From Mesostigma viride (lineage: Eukaryota; Streptophyta; Mesostigmatophyceae; Mesostigmatales; Mesostigmataceae): a stretch of DNA of 64,000 nucleotides. The number at the start of each line of letters is the position of its first letter. Position 1 is the first letter of the stretch. The position numbers were made by a program, and so were the translations under genes. Below the pieces are notes generated by a model. It saw nothing but the letters and a program-made list of their open reading frames with translations. It had not been told where the DNA came from and did not search any database. Of this stretch, positions 1 to 9,499 are shown piece after piece. The stretch is taken from contig RPFO01000041.1 of the NCBI GenBank assembly GCA_009746045.1, forward strand, positions 2,026,613 through 2,090,612. The letters are read 5' to 3'.

Positions 1-2
1 AG

Positions 3-3000
3 GTTCAGTGTGGCCCCAGGTCACCTGGAGAGGTACAGGTTCCTATGAAGACGTCCTTGACAGCTGATGCAGCTGTAAGTATGTCTGACCCTATGCATCC
101 TCGTGCTGGGCACGAGGGTGGACCTCTCATTTTGAGAGAAACCAATGTACAACCACAGAGGGGTGTGAAGGCCTCTGGTGGTATGCATGTGGTCCCTGCT
201 GGCGGTCCAGGTGTTGGGCATGAGCAGGGTGACTCAGGCTCTGAGTCAGAACAGGATGGAAGTCAGCATGGTGATGCTGGACAACCTGACAGCACAGTCC
301 TGACTGTGCCAGGGACTGCTTCCTCTGTGTACCAGGAGTTGGGTGCCCGAATCCACAACATGTTTGGGCATGCCACTTCTCTGTCAAACAACTTTGCCTT
401 CCGTATGGGCAGGGCACCCCTTCTTAAGGCGTGTCAGCAAGCTGCCTCACGGTGTAAGTGCCAGTTGTCCTCCAACAAGCCCAGGAAATCACATGCCAAA
501 GCTCTACCTCAGAGCATTGGTGATCTGCAGTGTGATATCCAACACATCAGGGGCATGCAACTGTTGGTGTGCGTGGACAGGTACACGAAATACAAGGTGC
601 TGGAGCATTTACCTTCTATGAAGAACAGGTACTTGCTGGCTGCCCTGCAGAATGTAAGAGCCAAGTTTCCTACCACAAGGATCCAGGTGGACATGCAGTT
701 TCAGCATCTCAAGGGTGATCCTACCCTTCCTGAGTTGCTGGTTACACCTAGGGAGGCTCATGGGCAGCAGGGTGCTATCGAGAGGGCAATCCAGGAGGTC
801 AAGAAATTGATCATCTCTGAAGACTGGGTACCCTTGTCTGCACCTGCACTTGTCAGGAGTGCATGGCTGAGGAACGTGGAGCAGCAGCTGAACAGCAGGG
901 TTAACTTCTACTATGATGGAGTTGCTGTCAGCCCAATGGGTCTATATCATGGCCTGTGCCCACCACATGTGCTGGAGGGCTGGAAACATGCTGCACATGT
1001 CACCTTTGCCAAGCTGAGGGAGAAGGACCGGGGTTGGAAGATGCTGGAGCCACAAGTGGGTCAGAAGGTCCTAGCTTGGAAGGAACCTAGCCTTTATGGC
1101 AAACGTGGTAGCTGGAGTCCTGGGGTGGTTACCCAGGTTGATGAAGCTAGCCACGCATGCTTGGTCAGCATGGAGGACGAACCAAAGCATGTACACCGGC
1201 TGAGTTGGTCATATGTCAAGCCTAACCTGATGAATGAGGGCAGTCAGGCACAAGGCTCACAGGATCTGCAGGATTTTCAGGTCCCAGGTGACATCACTGA
1301 CGCAACGACCACATCTGTTGCAGGGGAATCTGTCAGCCCTGGCCAGGTTGCAGAGGTACTTGTTGAACAGGCTGCAAGGTCAACAGCTGGGGAGTCAACT
1401 GTCAAGCCCAAGGCACTAACCAAGCCCAGGGGGACAAGTTTGGCTGGATTGATTGGGGCTCTACAAAGGGCCAAGAAGCAGCCCAAGGTAGCCAAGCTCA
1501 GGTGGCATGGCAATCTGGGGCTGGACACTGCCTTAGAGGTAGACACTAATTCTCAGGTCTCCATTATTGGGACCAGGGCTGCAGCAGGGTACAGCATGTC
1601 TGAACCCAGCTATCAGTTTGTGTCTGACTTCAGTGGCGGGGTACACGTGAAGGTACTGGGTGAGGTATTCATTCCTATCCTTGGACAGGACACTGCTTTT
1701 TGTGTCTTGGAGGGCTATCAAGGACCTGCTCTTCTGGGGCAGAATTTCCTATGCCAGGATGGGGTAGTGATCACGTCCTCTCTCCTGACTAAGGAAGGGG
1801 CTGGTCAGGTCCCACTGATTAATTTCAGGACCACTCACCTATCACGTGCAGTAACCAGGACGGTTAAGCGTGTGCAAGTGTGCCAGGGGCAGGAGCCCTT
1901 GGTTGATGACCTCATACTGCCAGCTGCTAGTCATCCAAGCAGTTTGGGCATTGGTCCTCACTCACTTGCTGGACACAGCCCTATCAACTACCAAGGCCTG
2001 GTGAAGCTCATGTCCTCTCCCATTATGTGTCCCCAGGTCACACTGGGTCTGATTAAATCTGGGGAGGACTGGATCTCCAAGAAATGCGTGGAACCTGTCA
2101 ATGACCTGCCTCCTGCACGACGTCTACTCAAGCTCAAGTTTGTCATCAAGATGAAGGAGGTGGACGGGGTCAAGGTACCACATGTCAGGCCAGTGCTGAA
2201 TGAGTTCAAGGGTACTGGTGAGTGCACTGCTGAGGAGTTGTATACCCCTGGCATGCTGCATGATACTTGGAGGCTGCTGCTGTGTGTCTTTCTAGGCCTT
2301 CTCAACAAGGGCTTGGACTATGGCTCAGTGGTGATAGACTTCAAGAGGGCATTTCTGGAGGGTGATGCAGATGTGGCACAGGAAAAGTGGGAGGGCAAGA
2401 CGCCTTTCTATGTTAGGGTGCCTGCTGTATGGAAAAGGGACATCCACACGGAGTTCCTTAAAATCCTCAAGGGCCTGGAGGGCCTGAGGTCAAGTCCAAT
2501 AATCTGGAGGGAGACTCTCAACCGTTTCCTGAAGGAGCATTGCAACTTGAAGGTCTCTCCTGTAGACCCCTGTCTGTTTCTGGGGCAATGGGAAGGCCTG
2601 CCAGTGTATGCTTCGCTGCACGGGGATGACCTACATCTGATAGCTCCCACGTCGTGGCTTAAGGAGCTGATCACCATCATTAAGTCCAAGTTTCCTCTGG
2701 GTAGGGAGCAATGGCAGGTGGAGAATGAGCCTCTGCTGTTTGTGGGCATGGAGGCCACACTGGTGAAGAAGGGAGGGGAGTGGCGTATGCTGCTGGTGGG
2801 GGGCAATGACTATCAAGAGACCCTCATTAGCAAGCTTCCTCCAACCATCACACAGGCACTGTGTCCCATGGTGAGGGGCATGGTTGCTTGGGTGGCAGGC
2901 ATTTCCAGGCCAGACCTTATGGTCATAGCCAGGTTGCCTGATGACATGCTGGTGGAGCTAGGGTCTGCCAAGGTGGCTGATCAGGTCAGGGCTTCATCTG

Positions 3001-3530
3001 GCATTCTGTTGTCTGCAGTGGATTTATCACAACCCATTTGCATGGAGCTGTATGTGGATAGCTCAATGGACAGCAGGCAGGTCTCCAAGGTCAGGGGCAG
3101 GGCTGCAGGGCTCTTTGTGCTCAGACAGGAAGGCCTGGGGAGTTTGGTGAGCTGGTTTAGTCGCCTGCACAAACGGGTGGCTGTCAGCAGTGATGTGGCA
3201 GAATGCAGGGCTATTTGTGAAGGCATTCACACAAGCCTTTATCTGAAGGAGTTGCTTCATCAGATGACTTCTAACACTCCTTGGCCACTTCAGGTTACCA
3301 CTCTTCTAAAAACAGACTCCATGGGGATGGTGCAGTTTGTGCACAGGCAGATGGCCAGAAGTAGGGACTTGGATTATCTCCTTCTTAAGGAGTTGTCCTC
3401 CTTGGCCAATATTGAGCATATCCCTGGGGTTGACAATCCTGCTGATGCTTTGACCAAGCTAGTGCAGAAGGCAGCAGTGCAATACAAGGTTCTTCAGTCT
3501 CTGATGGACCCATCTCAGCAAGCTGTCTAA
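3..3530 (+). CDS. Ty1/copia-type retrotransposon polyprotein, 5' end cut by window edge
   Basis: The frame is open from the window edge to the stop at 3530 (about 1,170 residues), so the true start lies upstream. Counting from the ATG at 45, the order is a His/Cys region near 110-145 (H-x4-H then C-x-C), an integrase core near 160-250 (acidic residues in LQCDI, IQVDM and the GAIER glutamate) with a GKRGSW C-terminal segment, an aspartic-protease-like segment near 490-610 (VDTNSQVSII, then ALLGQNFL), reverse transcriptase near 690-960 (VIDFKRAFLEG and a GDD catalytic pair near 860), and RNase H near 1005-1140. Integrase before RT fits Ty1/copia. The protease lying after integrase does not, and its DTG is DTN here. 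No stop or frameshift is seen. Its relative starts near 58.1 kb. Confidence 0.9.
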   Translation, partial: VQCGPRSPGEVQVPMKTSLTADAAVSMSDPMHPRAGHEGGPLILRETNVQPQRGVKASGGMHVVPAGGPGVGHEQGDSGSESEQDGSQHGDAGQPDSTVLTVPGTASSVYQELGARIHNMFGHATSLSNNFAFRMGRAPLLKACQQAASRCKCQLSSNKPRKSHAKALPQSIGDLQCDIQHIRGMQLLVCVDRYTKYKVLEHLPSMKNRYLLAALQNVRAKFPTTRIQVDMQFQHLKGDPTLPELLVTPREAHGQQGAIERAIQEVKKLIISEDWVPLSAPALVRSAWLRNVEQQLNSRVNFYYDGVAVSPMGLYHGLCPPHVLEGWKHAAHVTFAKLREKDRGWKMLEPQVGQKVLAWKEPSLYGKRGSWSPGVVTQVDEASHACLVSMEDEPKHVHRLSWSYVKPNLMNEGSQAQGSQDLQDFQVPGDITDATTTSVAGESVSPGQVAEVLVEQAARSTAGESTVKPKALTKPRGTSLAGLIGALQRAKKQPKVAKLRWHGNLGLDTALEVDTNSQVSIIGTRAAAGYSMSEPSYQFVSDFSGGVHVKVLGEVFIPILGQDTAFCVLEGYQGPALLGQNFLCQDGVVITSSLLTKEGAGQVPLINFRTTHLSRAVTRTVKRVQVCQGQEPLVDDLILPAASHPSSLGIGPHSLAGHSPINYQGLVKLMSSPIMCPQVTLGLIKSGEDWISKKCVEPVNDLPPARRLLKLKFVIKMKEVDGVKVPHVRPVLNEFKGTGECTAEELYTPGMLHDTWRLLLCVFLGLLNKGLDYGSVVIDFKRAFLEGDADVAQEKWEGKTPFYVRVPAVWKRDIHTEFLKILKGLEGLRSSPIIWRETLNRFLKEHCNLKVSPVDPCLFLGQWEGLPVYASLHGDDLHLIAPTSWLKELITIIKSKFPLGREQWQVENEPLLFVGMEATLVKKGGEWRMLLVGGNDYQETLISKLPPTITQALCPMVRGMVAWVAGISRPDLMVIARLPDDMLVELGSAKVADQVRASSGILLSAVDLSQPICMELYVDSSMDSRQVSKVRGRAAGLFVLRQEGLGSLVSWFSRLHKRVAVSSDVAECRAICEGIHTSLYLKELLHQMTSNTPWPLQVTTLLKTDSMGMVQFVHRQMARSRDLDYLLLKELSSLANIEHIPGVDNPADALTKLVQKAAVQYKVLQSLMDPSQQAV

Positions 3531-4475
3531 GCTGGTGCATGGTTATAGGGCATTGGAGAGCAGATTGTGTGGTAGTGTCAGCATTGTGACTGGCATAATA
3601 CCTGTATTTTAGTCTGTACTAAGGCTCATGGACCATGGTACACTCACTCTGATTTTAATCAGGATACAGCCAGGTTTTGGCTGGGGTTCATGCTGTTGAC
3701 TACACAAGGTTGACAGGTCCATTACAGACCATGTATTCTATTTTAAAAGAAATGTATATTTGTACATACCTCTCACAATGGTCTGGGAACCTTTATTCTG
3801 GGGTTTATAGGGCGGGGTTCGATTCCCTGGTATTATGTTTCTACAAGCTGGCCTGTTCAGGTGTTTGCCTGTTCAGACTTCCCTAGTTCCCCAGGGCAGG
3901 ATTTAATTGTTGCCTATGTGTTTCATTTTGTCATTTGTTTGCTGTGGCAGTTTACCATCTGGCAAGTAGACGGGCGCCGTAAGACGGGCGCCAATAGACC
4001 CCTGTTGAGAGAATGACAGGCAAACTATTGTAATACGCCTTACTTTGTCAAGTGGTATTTTAATTGTCATGGATTTATTGTACTTATATTGAATATGTAC
4101 TGGGTTTTATGGGATTAGTATCTGGGATTAATGTAACTCACCGCCAGAAGGTCATTGTACTGGAGGCTCTACCGAGGTGATGGGATTAATTCCTGGAGAA
4201 GACCTCATAGAATTAACCTGTATGTATTTAATTTTGTGTGCTTCTAATATCTGGTGGTACTCTGTAATGCCACTTCCATAGGTTTTCTCCATTTCTCATG
4301 AAATGGTTTTCCCTGTGGCAGATCTGTTTCTTTTCCAGTTCCTTAAAAGAAAGGGCTGGGGGAATGGCATTGGCCATTAAAGACATCTGTTCAAGCTTCA
4401 AGCTGGAGTGAAGGACATTTCAAGCTACTTCAAGGGTCCCTGGCAGGGGATGTGACCCTAAAGAAAAGAAGGGAT
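3531..4475 (+). other. 3' untranslated stretch of the left copia-type element
   Basis: No credible gene is seen here. The stretch runs from the polyprotein stop to the probable polypurine tract. It includes an unremarkable T-rich segment and the paired phrase acgggcgcc near 3970-3990. Confidence 0.5.
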
Positions 4476-5067
4476 TGGAGTTAACGTAAAGGATTTACGT
4501 TAGATGGATAGAGATTGTTACGCTCTTTCCAACGGCACCTTGAACGCCTCATTTGGTTAAGGAACGTAAAAGTTATGACGTTTCCTAGGCTGTGCCGACA
4601 GTACCCGGCGCGCCACTGTGGGCGCGTACGGACACAGGATGTACAAGTGTCACTTTGATAGTCCGCAGGACGTTGACAGGACTTGTACAGGACTTGATGG
4701 TCAATTGATAGGTAGGCGCACTGTAGCGCGCCAGGACCTATGAGACAATTGATGCTGACTAGTGTACGGATAGGTCCACAGGACTAGCCGTATGGACAAT
4801 TGATAGATCTGCGCGCCAAAGGCGTGCCAGAGTCTGTGTAATCAATTGATTGACAGTTCAGCTGTGACAGTGCAGCTGAATACTTGGACGCGTCCCTAGT
4901 AAGCTATATGAGTGACTTGGTCACACCGGGACGCTAGTTCTTGCGTGCACGTTCTCTTGGCACTGCGACCCTGTCGTCTGTGCTGCGTGCAGTCTTGGAA
5001 GTGACGTGACTTACGTCTGTGTTTCCTGATTGTTAATAAAGGCAACTTCCTGCAAGAACCATGGCGG
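4476..5067 (+). repeat. Probable 3' LTR of the left copia-type element
   Basis: The sequence has many short inverted repeats (for example ACGTAAA with TTTACGT at 4484-4501, and several CAATTGAT blocks), GCGCGCC motifs and an AATAAA near 5036, ending just before viral sequence. There is no second copy for comparison, so both ends are approximate. The probable LTR at 58.13-58.8 kb is similarly rich in dyads. Confidence 0.5.
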
Positions 5068-5219
5068 AATTCGTGGCATTCTTACCCTCACAACTCGTAT
5101 TACAACTTGTCAAATCACACCATCGCGAGAATTTGGGACATCTCACGTACATCGCTAGTCAACCTACGTCTAACACAGCCTTCTCTGCTTCATGGGGCGG
5201 GAGCTGGACTCCCCCATAA
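5061..5219 (+). CDS. Small ORF at the edge of the left retroelement, doubtful
   Basis: This 52-codon frame begins with a well-placed ATG (aaccATGGC) and overlaps the antisense 3' end of the KilA-N gene. Its first 38 residues (FLPSQLVLQLVKSH and on) weakly resemble the start of an F-box. It could be the remnant of a viral gene cut by the retroelement, or chance. There is no other support. Confidence 0.2.
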   Translation: MAEFVAFLPSQLVLQLVKSHHRENLGHLTYIASQPTSNTAFSASWGGSWTPP

Positions 5220-5504
5220 CCTCGCGGATCGATTCCTCCATCATCTCGCGGTTCTCCGGCACGTCCTCGTACCATTTCACGAGGCGCACCAGTCCGTTCA
5301 CGTTCTTCTCGTACGTCGGGATCGCCTGGCCCGGGAACCGCTTCCGCCACTTCGACGCCATCACCTTCCCGATCTTCACCAGGTCGTCCGATTTCACGTT
5401 GTACCCCATCTCCCTCGCCACCGCGCTGATCTCTAGCGTCTTGCGCGGCGCGGCGCTCCCGCCGCGATCGTCCAGCTTGATGTACAAGAGGTCGTTCACC
5501 CTGT

Positions 5505-6521
5505 TACCTTCGAGCAAGCACGTCCGGCATGTCCAATACCATGAACATCCGCTACCCGCTTTCCTTACGGAAGTTGGCCTAGTCCGGATGTATGCCAACA
5601 CCCAGCCAACCGCTGTCACCCTAAGCTACCGACAGCGCCCAGGCGAATCTACCATACTGGTAGTCCCTGCGACAACTGTCCTCGAGACAAATCCAAAAAG
5701 GCTTAACTTGTATGCCTATCTCGCCTCGACCCATGAAAACAATCTCGCAACCATCACGGAGGTTGCGGCCGGGTTGTTCTACTAGTTAATCACATGAAGA
5801 CAACTGCGTCGTTGTGAAGTGAAAACTGAACGAACAACGACCACAATGGCCGACTGTTCATCCCTTTAACCTGCGCAAGCTAACCTTTCCAACATGACAT
5901 CAGCCAGTGACGACCAAAATACGCTGAACAAGGTGCCGCAAATCTAGCATGCGCTTTTTAACGTTAGATCAGGTGCTTGCCTGACACAAACCAAATCTCA
6001 TGAACAAATCTGTCCAAGCACAAGCTAAACAACTTGTAGATATTTTGCAACACTAAAAAGCGCTGCCGCAATCAGAAATTAACCAGGCTAAATTGCCGGC
6101 CATCTCAGGCACCGCTGCTCAAAGCGTGCTGACCGTTCGCGACGTTTCACGTGTAGCCCTGGTCGTTCTCCACAAAGTCTGGTGTCCCTCGCTGTAGTCC
6201 TGGCAGAGCACGTGATCACTGGGCCGGCAGCCAGCCCAACATGCCTGGCCTGCCTTAGTGGCGCGCGCCAGCGCCTAGACTGCCCCGGTGACGACCGGTA
6301 GCCCAAATTCCCCCCCCAGCCCACTGCCGCAAATGCGAACGCACTCGCACTTGGACAAATTCAGAAGATCCGCCGACGATTCAGTGGACGCGTGATTCCG
6401 CGGCGCGGCGCCGGCCAAGACAAAGCAATAAAGTAAACCGCAAAGGTTCCACGGACGTAAAAGTCACGTCACAATAGTTTACCCGCGCGTAAATAAGAAC
6501 GTAATGGACCGGCACGCGACA
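5505..6521. repeat. Left terminal direct repeat of the 5.5-8.25 kb element
   Basis: It matches 7236-8252 essentially base for base apart from the first few bases (TACCTTCGAG against TAGCTTCGAG). An AATAAA lies near its right end in plus orientation. Confidence 0.85.
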
Positions 6522-6852
6522 GCTGTCGCCTACCGTGCAGAAGCCTCCCCCCTTGGCCCCATGCGCGGTCTAAATGCATATCCACTGCAATTACCATGCG
6601 GGCAAAGACCAATTATAAATTCAGGGAACCAAATAACATGGCTCTATGCCTCCCTAGCATAGTCAAACAAGGTCAGCCAAGCTCAGTAGGCCTCCCTTTT
6701 TCACCCCCCCTCGCGAGCAGCCTCAACGCGAGCGACAAAAAAAAGGGAGGGGCCATGAAGAAACAAGCGCACAGGCTGCGCTGGCCGCAAAGGGAAAAAA
6801 AAATGGGTGATACCCCCCCCCCAGCCCTCAGCTGGGTGCAAGAAGAAGACCA

Positions 6853-6985
6853 TGCTTTTCAAGGATAAGCAATAACCCTTAACATGCATGCTTTTAAAGG
6901 CTTAGCAATAACCCCTTCAATGGCTTTTTATAGGGAAAAGCCTAACCTCTTCAGATGCTTTTGAAGGCTGAGCAATAACCTCTTT
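6853..6985. repeat. Three imperfect tandem copies inside the short LTR-like element
   Basis: The phrase GCTTTT-AAGG-T-AGCAATAACC recurs about every 50 bases. Function is unknown. It is the only ordered structure in the 714-base interior. Confidence 0.55.
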
Positions 6986-7235
6986 CCACCACTAGGCCGG
7001 TAGGACTGACTCCTAACAAGGTTGTTCGTTCAGTTACGGAAGATGAAGTGTGGGCTCTGCCCCACTGGCAGCCACCCGTTGCAAGGGCAATTCCTACCGA
7101 CCTTAATGACATAACGCTTAAAAAGATTCTGTTATTCAAGATTTTGTTATTCACAAATAAAATTGAGAATACATTTTAGCCAAAACCAATGTTCATCAAC
7201 AAGAAAGACTGGCTAATTCCAGCCCCTGGCCTGCC

Positions 7236-8252
7236 TAGCTTCGAGCAAGCACGTCCGGCATGTCCAATACCATGAACATCCGCTACCCGCTTTCCTTACG
7301 GAAGTTGGCCTAGTCCGGATGTATGCCAACACCCAGCCAACCGCTGTCACCCTAAGCTACCGACAGCGCCCAGGCGAATCTACCATACTGGTAGTCCCTG
7401 CGACAACTGTCCTCGAGACAAATCCAAAAAGGCTTAACTTGTATGCCTATCTCGCCTCGACCCATGAAAACAATCTCGCAACCATCACGGAGGTTGCGGC
7501 CGGGTTGTTCTACTAGTTAATCACATGAAGACAACTGCGTCGTTGTGAAGTGAAAACTGAACGAACAACGACCACAATGGCCGACTGTTCATCCCTTTAA
7601 CCTGCGCAAGCTAACCTTTCCAACATGACATCAGCCAGTGACGACCAAAATACGCTGAACAAGGTGCCGCAAATCTAGCATGCGCTTTTTAACGTTAGAT
7701 CAGGTGCTTGCCTGACACAAACCAAATCTCATGAACAAATCTGTCCAAGCACAAGCTAAACAACTTGTAGATATTTTGCAACACTAAAAAGCGCTGCCGC
7801 AATCAGAAATTAACCAGGCTAAATTGCCGGCCATCTCAGGCACCGCTGCTCAAAGCGTGCTGACCGTTCGCGACGTTTCACGTGTAGCCCTGGTCGTTCT
7901 CCACAAAGTCTGGTGTCCCTCGCTGTAGTCCTGGCAGAGCACGTGATCACTGGGCCGGCAGCCAGCCCAACATGCCTGGCCTGCCTTAGTGGCGCGCGCC
8001 AGCGCCTAGACTGCCCCGGTGACGACCGGTAGCCCAAATTCCCCCCCCAGCCCACTGCCGCAAATGCGAACGCACTCGCACTTGGACAAATTCAGAAGAT
8101 CCGCCGACGATTCAGTGGACGCGTGATTCCGCGGCGCGGCGCCGGCCAAGACAAAGCAATAAAGTAAACCGCAAAGGTTCCACGGACGTAAAAGTCACGT
8201 CACAATAGTTTACCCGCGCGTAAATAAGAACGTAATGGACCGGCACGCGACA
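7236..8252. repeat. Right terminal direct repeat of the 5.5-8.25 kb element
   Basis: This is the second copy of the 1,017-base terminal repeat. Its right end abuts the duplicated target ACCCTGT at 8253-8259, where KilA-N coding sequence resumes. Confidence 0.85.
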
Positions 8253-8730
8253 ACCCTGTCCTGCATGAACAGACGGTCCCGGTCGCTGATGTGCAGGATC
8301 TTGCCGTAGCTCTCCATCGCCTCCCGAATCCTGGCCTCGTTCGCGAGGGCCTTAGCCTGGAATTCCTGCTCGCACAGACGCAGGTCCATCGCCGTCTTCT
8401 TCCTCTCCGCCTCCACCTTCTCCAGCTGACCGGTAAGCTGGGAACGCTCGACGTCCACCTTCAGCTCCGTCAGCTGGTCCATCTGTCCGGCAGGCACCGT
8501 GTTCAGCGTCACCGTCGTCGTCGTGCCGTGAGCCAAGTCGTACATGTCCCTCGCCACTCCGATCATCGTCGGGTCTCCCCGCATCAGGCGGTCCACCCAG
8601 TCGCTAGCCAAGATCAAGAACTCGTCGCTGATCCACGCCGCAAGCTTGCTCACCAGCTTCGTGTGGATCCAAGTCCCCCTGTCCTCGTTAGGTCCCGTCA
8701 TCACGCTGTCCACGATCTTCACGGCGGGCC

Positions 8731-8887
8731 TGCAACAGAGCAAAAAAAAAAAGGACACGTGTCAATCAGGGAAGGTGTCCTCACGGATGGGGACAGGTCT
8801 CCCCACGGATGGGGACAGGTCTCCCCACGGATGGGGACAGGTCTCCCCACGGATGGGGACAGGTCTCCCAAACCACGCGAATCTCAC
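8731..8887 (-). other. Spliceosomal intron of the KilA-N gene with a 22-base tandem repeat
   Basis: The intron is 157 bases with GT-AG ends on the minus strand and a T-rich stretch before the acceptor. At 8782-8869 it holds four exact 22-base copies of CACGGATGGGGACAGGTCTCCC. The repeat also reads as an open frame on the plus strand, which I take as coincidental. Confidence 0.75.
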
Positions 8888-9195
8888 CTGTTCACCGCGA
8901 CCTCAGAGCCCGGGGGCACCTCCACAGCGCTAGGAGAGTTGTTGACGTATTTCTTGAGCAAGTCGGCATATTCGACGTTTGCGCCCCTCAAAAAGTGGTC
9001 GAATCTCTTAGTCCCGTCCGACGCCGCCTTCGTGAGGTCGGGGCCGTGCACCATCTTGTCCGCCTTCCTGACGCGGACTTCGGTATCGGGGTCCACCTTG
9101 AAGCGCGCGCTCGGCTTCAGCGTGTAGACCCAGTACTTGTCCGTCTCCCGCTTTAAAGAGAAGAGCACGTTCATCAGAGGAGCCTGGGCGGCCAT

Positions 9196-9499
9196 GGCTG
9201 TGGTCTTGAGGAGTGAAGAGAGAATGAGCTTTCATCCCTTAGCGCTGCCTTTTGTACTCGGCACGTGTTAACTTAACAAGGGACAGTTTTCCCCCTCTTT
9301 TTTCCCCCTCTTTTTTCCCACCTTTTTTTCCCACAAAAAAAAGTGAACTTAACGAGGTGAAATTTCCCGCCTTTTTTTCCCTCCCAATTTTCCCCCCTTT
9401 TTTCCAGGAGTCTCCGTGGCCAGGAATAAAAGGCCCACCTCACCCTCCATCCACCACAGCCACCACCAAACCTCCACAGGCAAACCTCCCACCATAGCC
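9196..9499. promoter_or_regulatory. Divergent intergenic region with T/C-rich blocks
   Basis: This lies between the KilA-N start (ATG at 9195, minus) and the gene starting at 9500 (plus). It holds repeated TTTTTTCCC blocks at about 9290-9410 and a TATA-like AATAAAAGG near 9424. Divergent transcription from a shared control region is inferred, not shown. Confidence 0.45.

Larger units (their letters stand above)
1..5067 (+). mobile_element. 3' portion of a copia-type LTR retrotransposon
   Basis: This covers the polyprotein, an untranslated stretch from 3531 to about 4470, and a probable 3' LTR. A purine-rich tract near 4458-4476 (AAAGAAAAGAAGGGA) could be the polypurine tract. The following 590 bases are full of short dyads and have AATAAA near 5036, as expected for an LTR with a polyadenylation signal. 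No second LTR copy is in the window, so the ends are estimated. The element lies in the same orientation as the related one at the right edge. Confidence 0.7.
5505..8252. mobile_element. Short LTR-like element inserted in the KilA-N gene
   Basis: Two near-identical 1,017-base direct repeats (5505-6521 and 7236-8252) bracket 714 bases with no long ORF. ACCCTGT occurs immediately before (5498-5504) and after (8253-8259), the expected target-site duplication. The repeats end in ...GCGACA, so on the minus strand they begin TGTCGC. No gag or pol is present, so the element would be non-autonomous. The internal part has G/C homopolymers and three imperfect copies of a GCTTTT-AAGGCTTAGCAATAACC phrase. 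Near-identity of the repeats implies a recent insertion. Orientation is not certain. Confidence 0.8.
5170..9195 (-). pseudogene. Spliced KilA-N domain protein split by an LTR-like element
   Basis: Read on the minus strand, exon 1 is 9195-8888, the intron 8887-8731, exon 2 8730-8253, then a 2.75 kb insertion, then a last part 5504-5170 ending in TAG. The donor (AACAG/GTGAGAT) and acceptor (TTGCAG/G) are near consensus, and a codon split between exons is completed in frame. Exon 2 starts with a KilA-N-like segment (GTWIHTKLVSKLAAWISDEF), then a hydrophilic probable coiled coil. The last part is a basic and acidic helical tail. KilA-N is a DNA-binding domain common in NCLDVs and phages. A 7-base duplication, ACCCTGT, flanks the insertion, and the frame is continuous when the element and one duplication are ignored, so this was one gene. 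An intron is unusual for an NCLDV gene. Confidence 0.75.

Noticed and set aside
3677-3886. 69-codon ORF after the left polyprotein
   Set aside because: It lies in the untranslated part of the retroelement with no homology to retroelement proteins.
5192-5785. Plus-strand ORF of 197 codons
   Set aside because: It is antisense to the last KilA-N part and then enters the LTR-like repeat.
6088-8055. Two identical 78-codon minus-strand ORFs (6088-6324 and 7819-8055)
   Set aside because: They are the same place in the two terminal repeats and have no protein-like features.
8291-9127. Plus-strand ORF of 278 codons over the KilA-N gene
   Set aside because: It is antisense to the KilA-N exons and runs through the 22-base intron repeat; the minus strand has domain and splice support.
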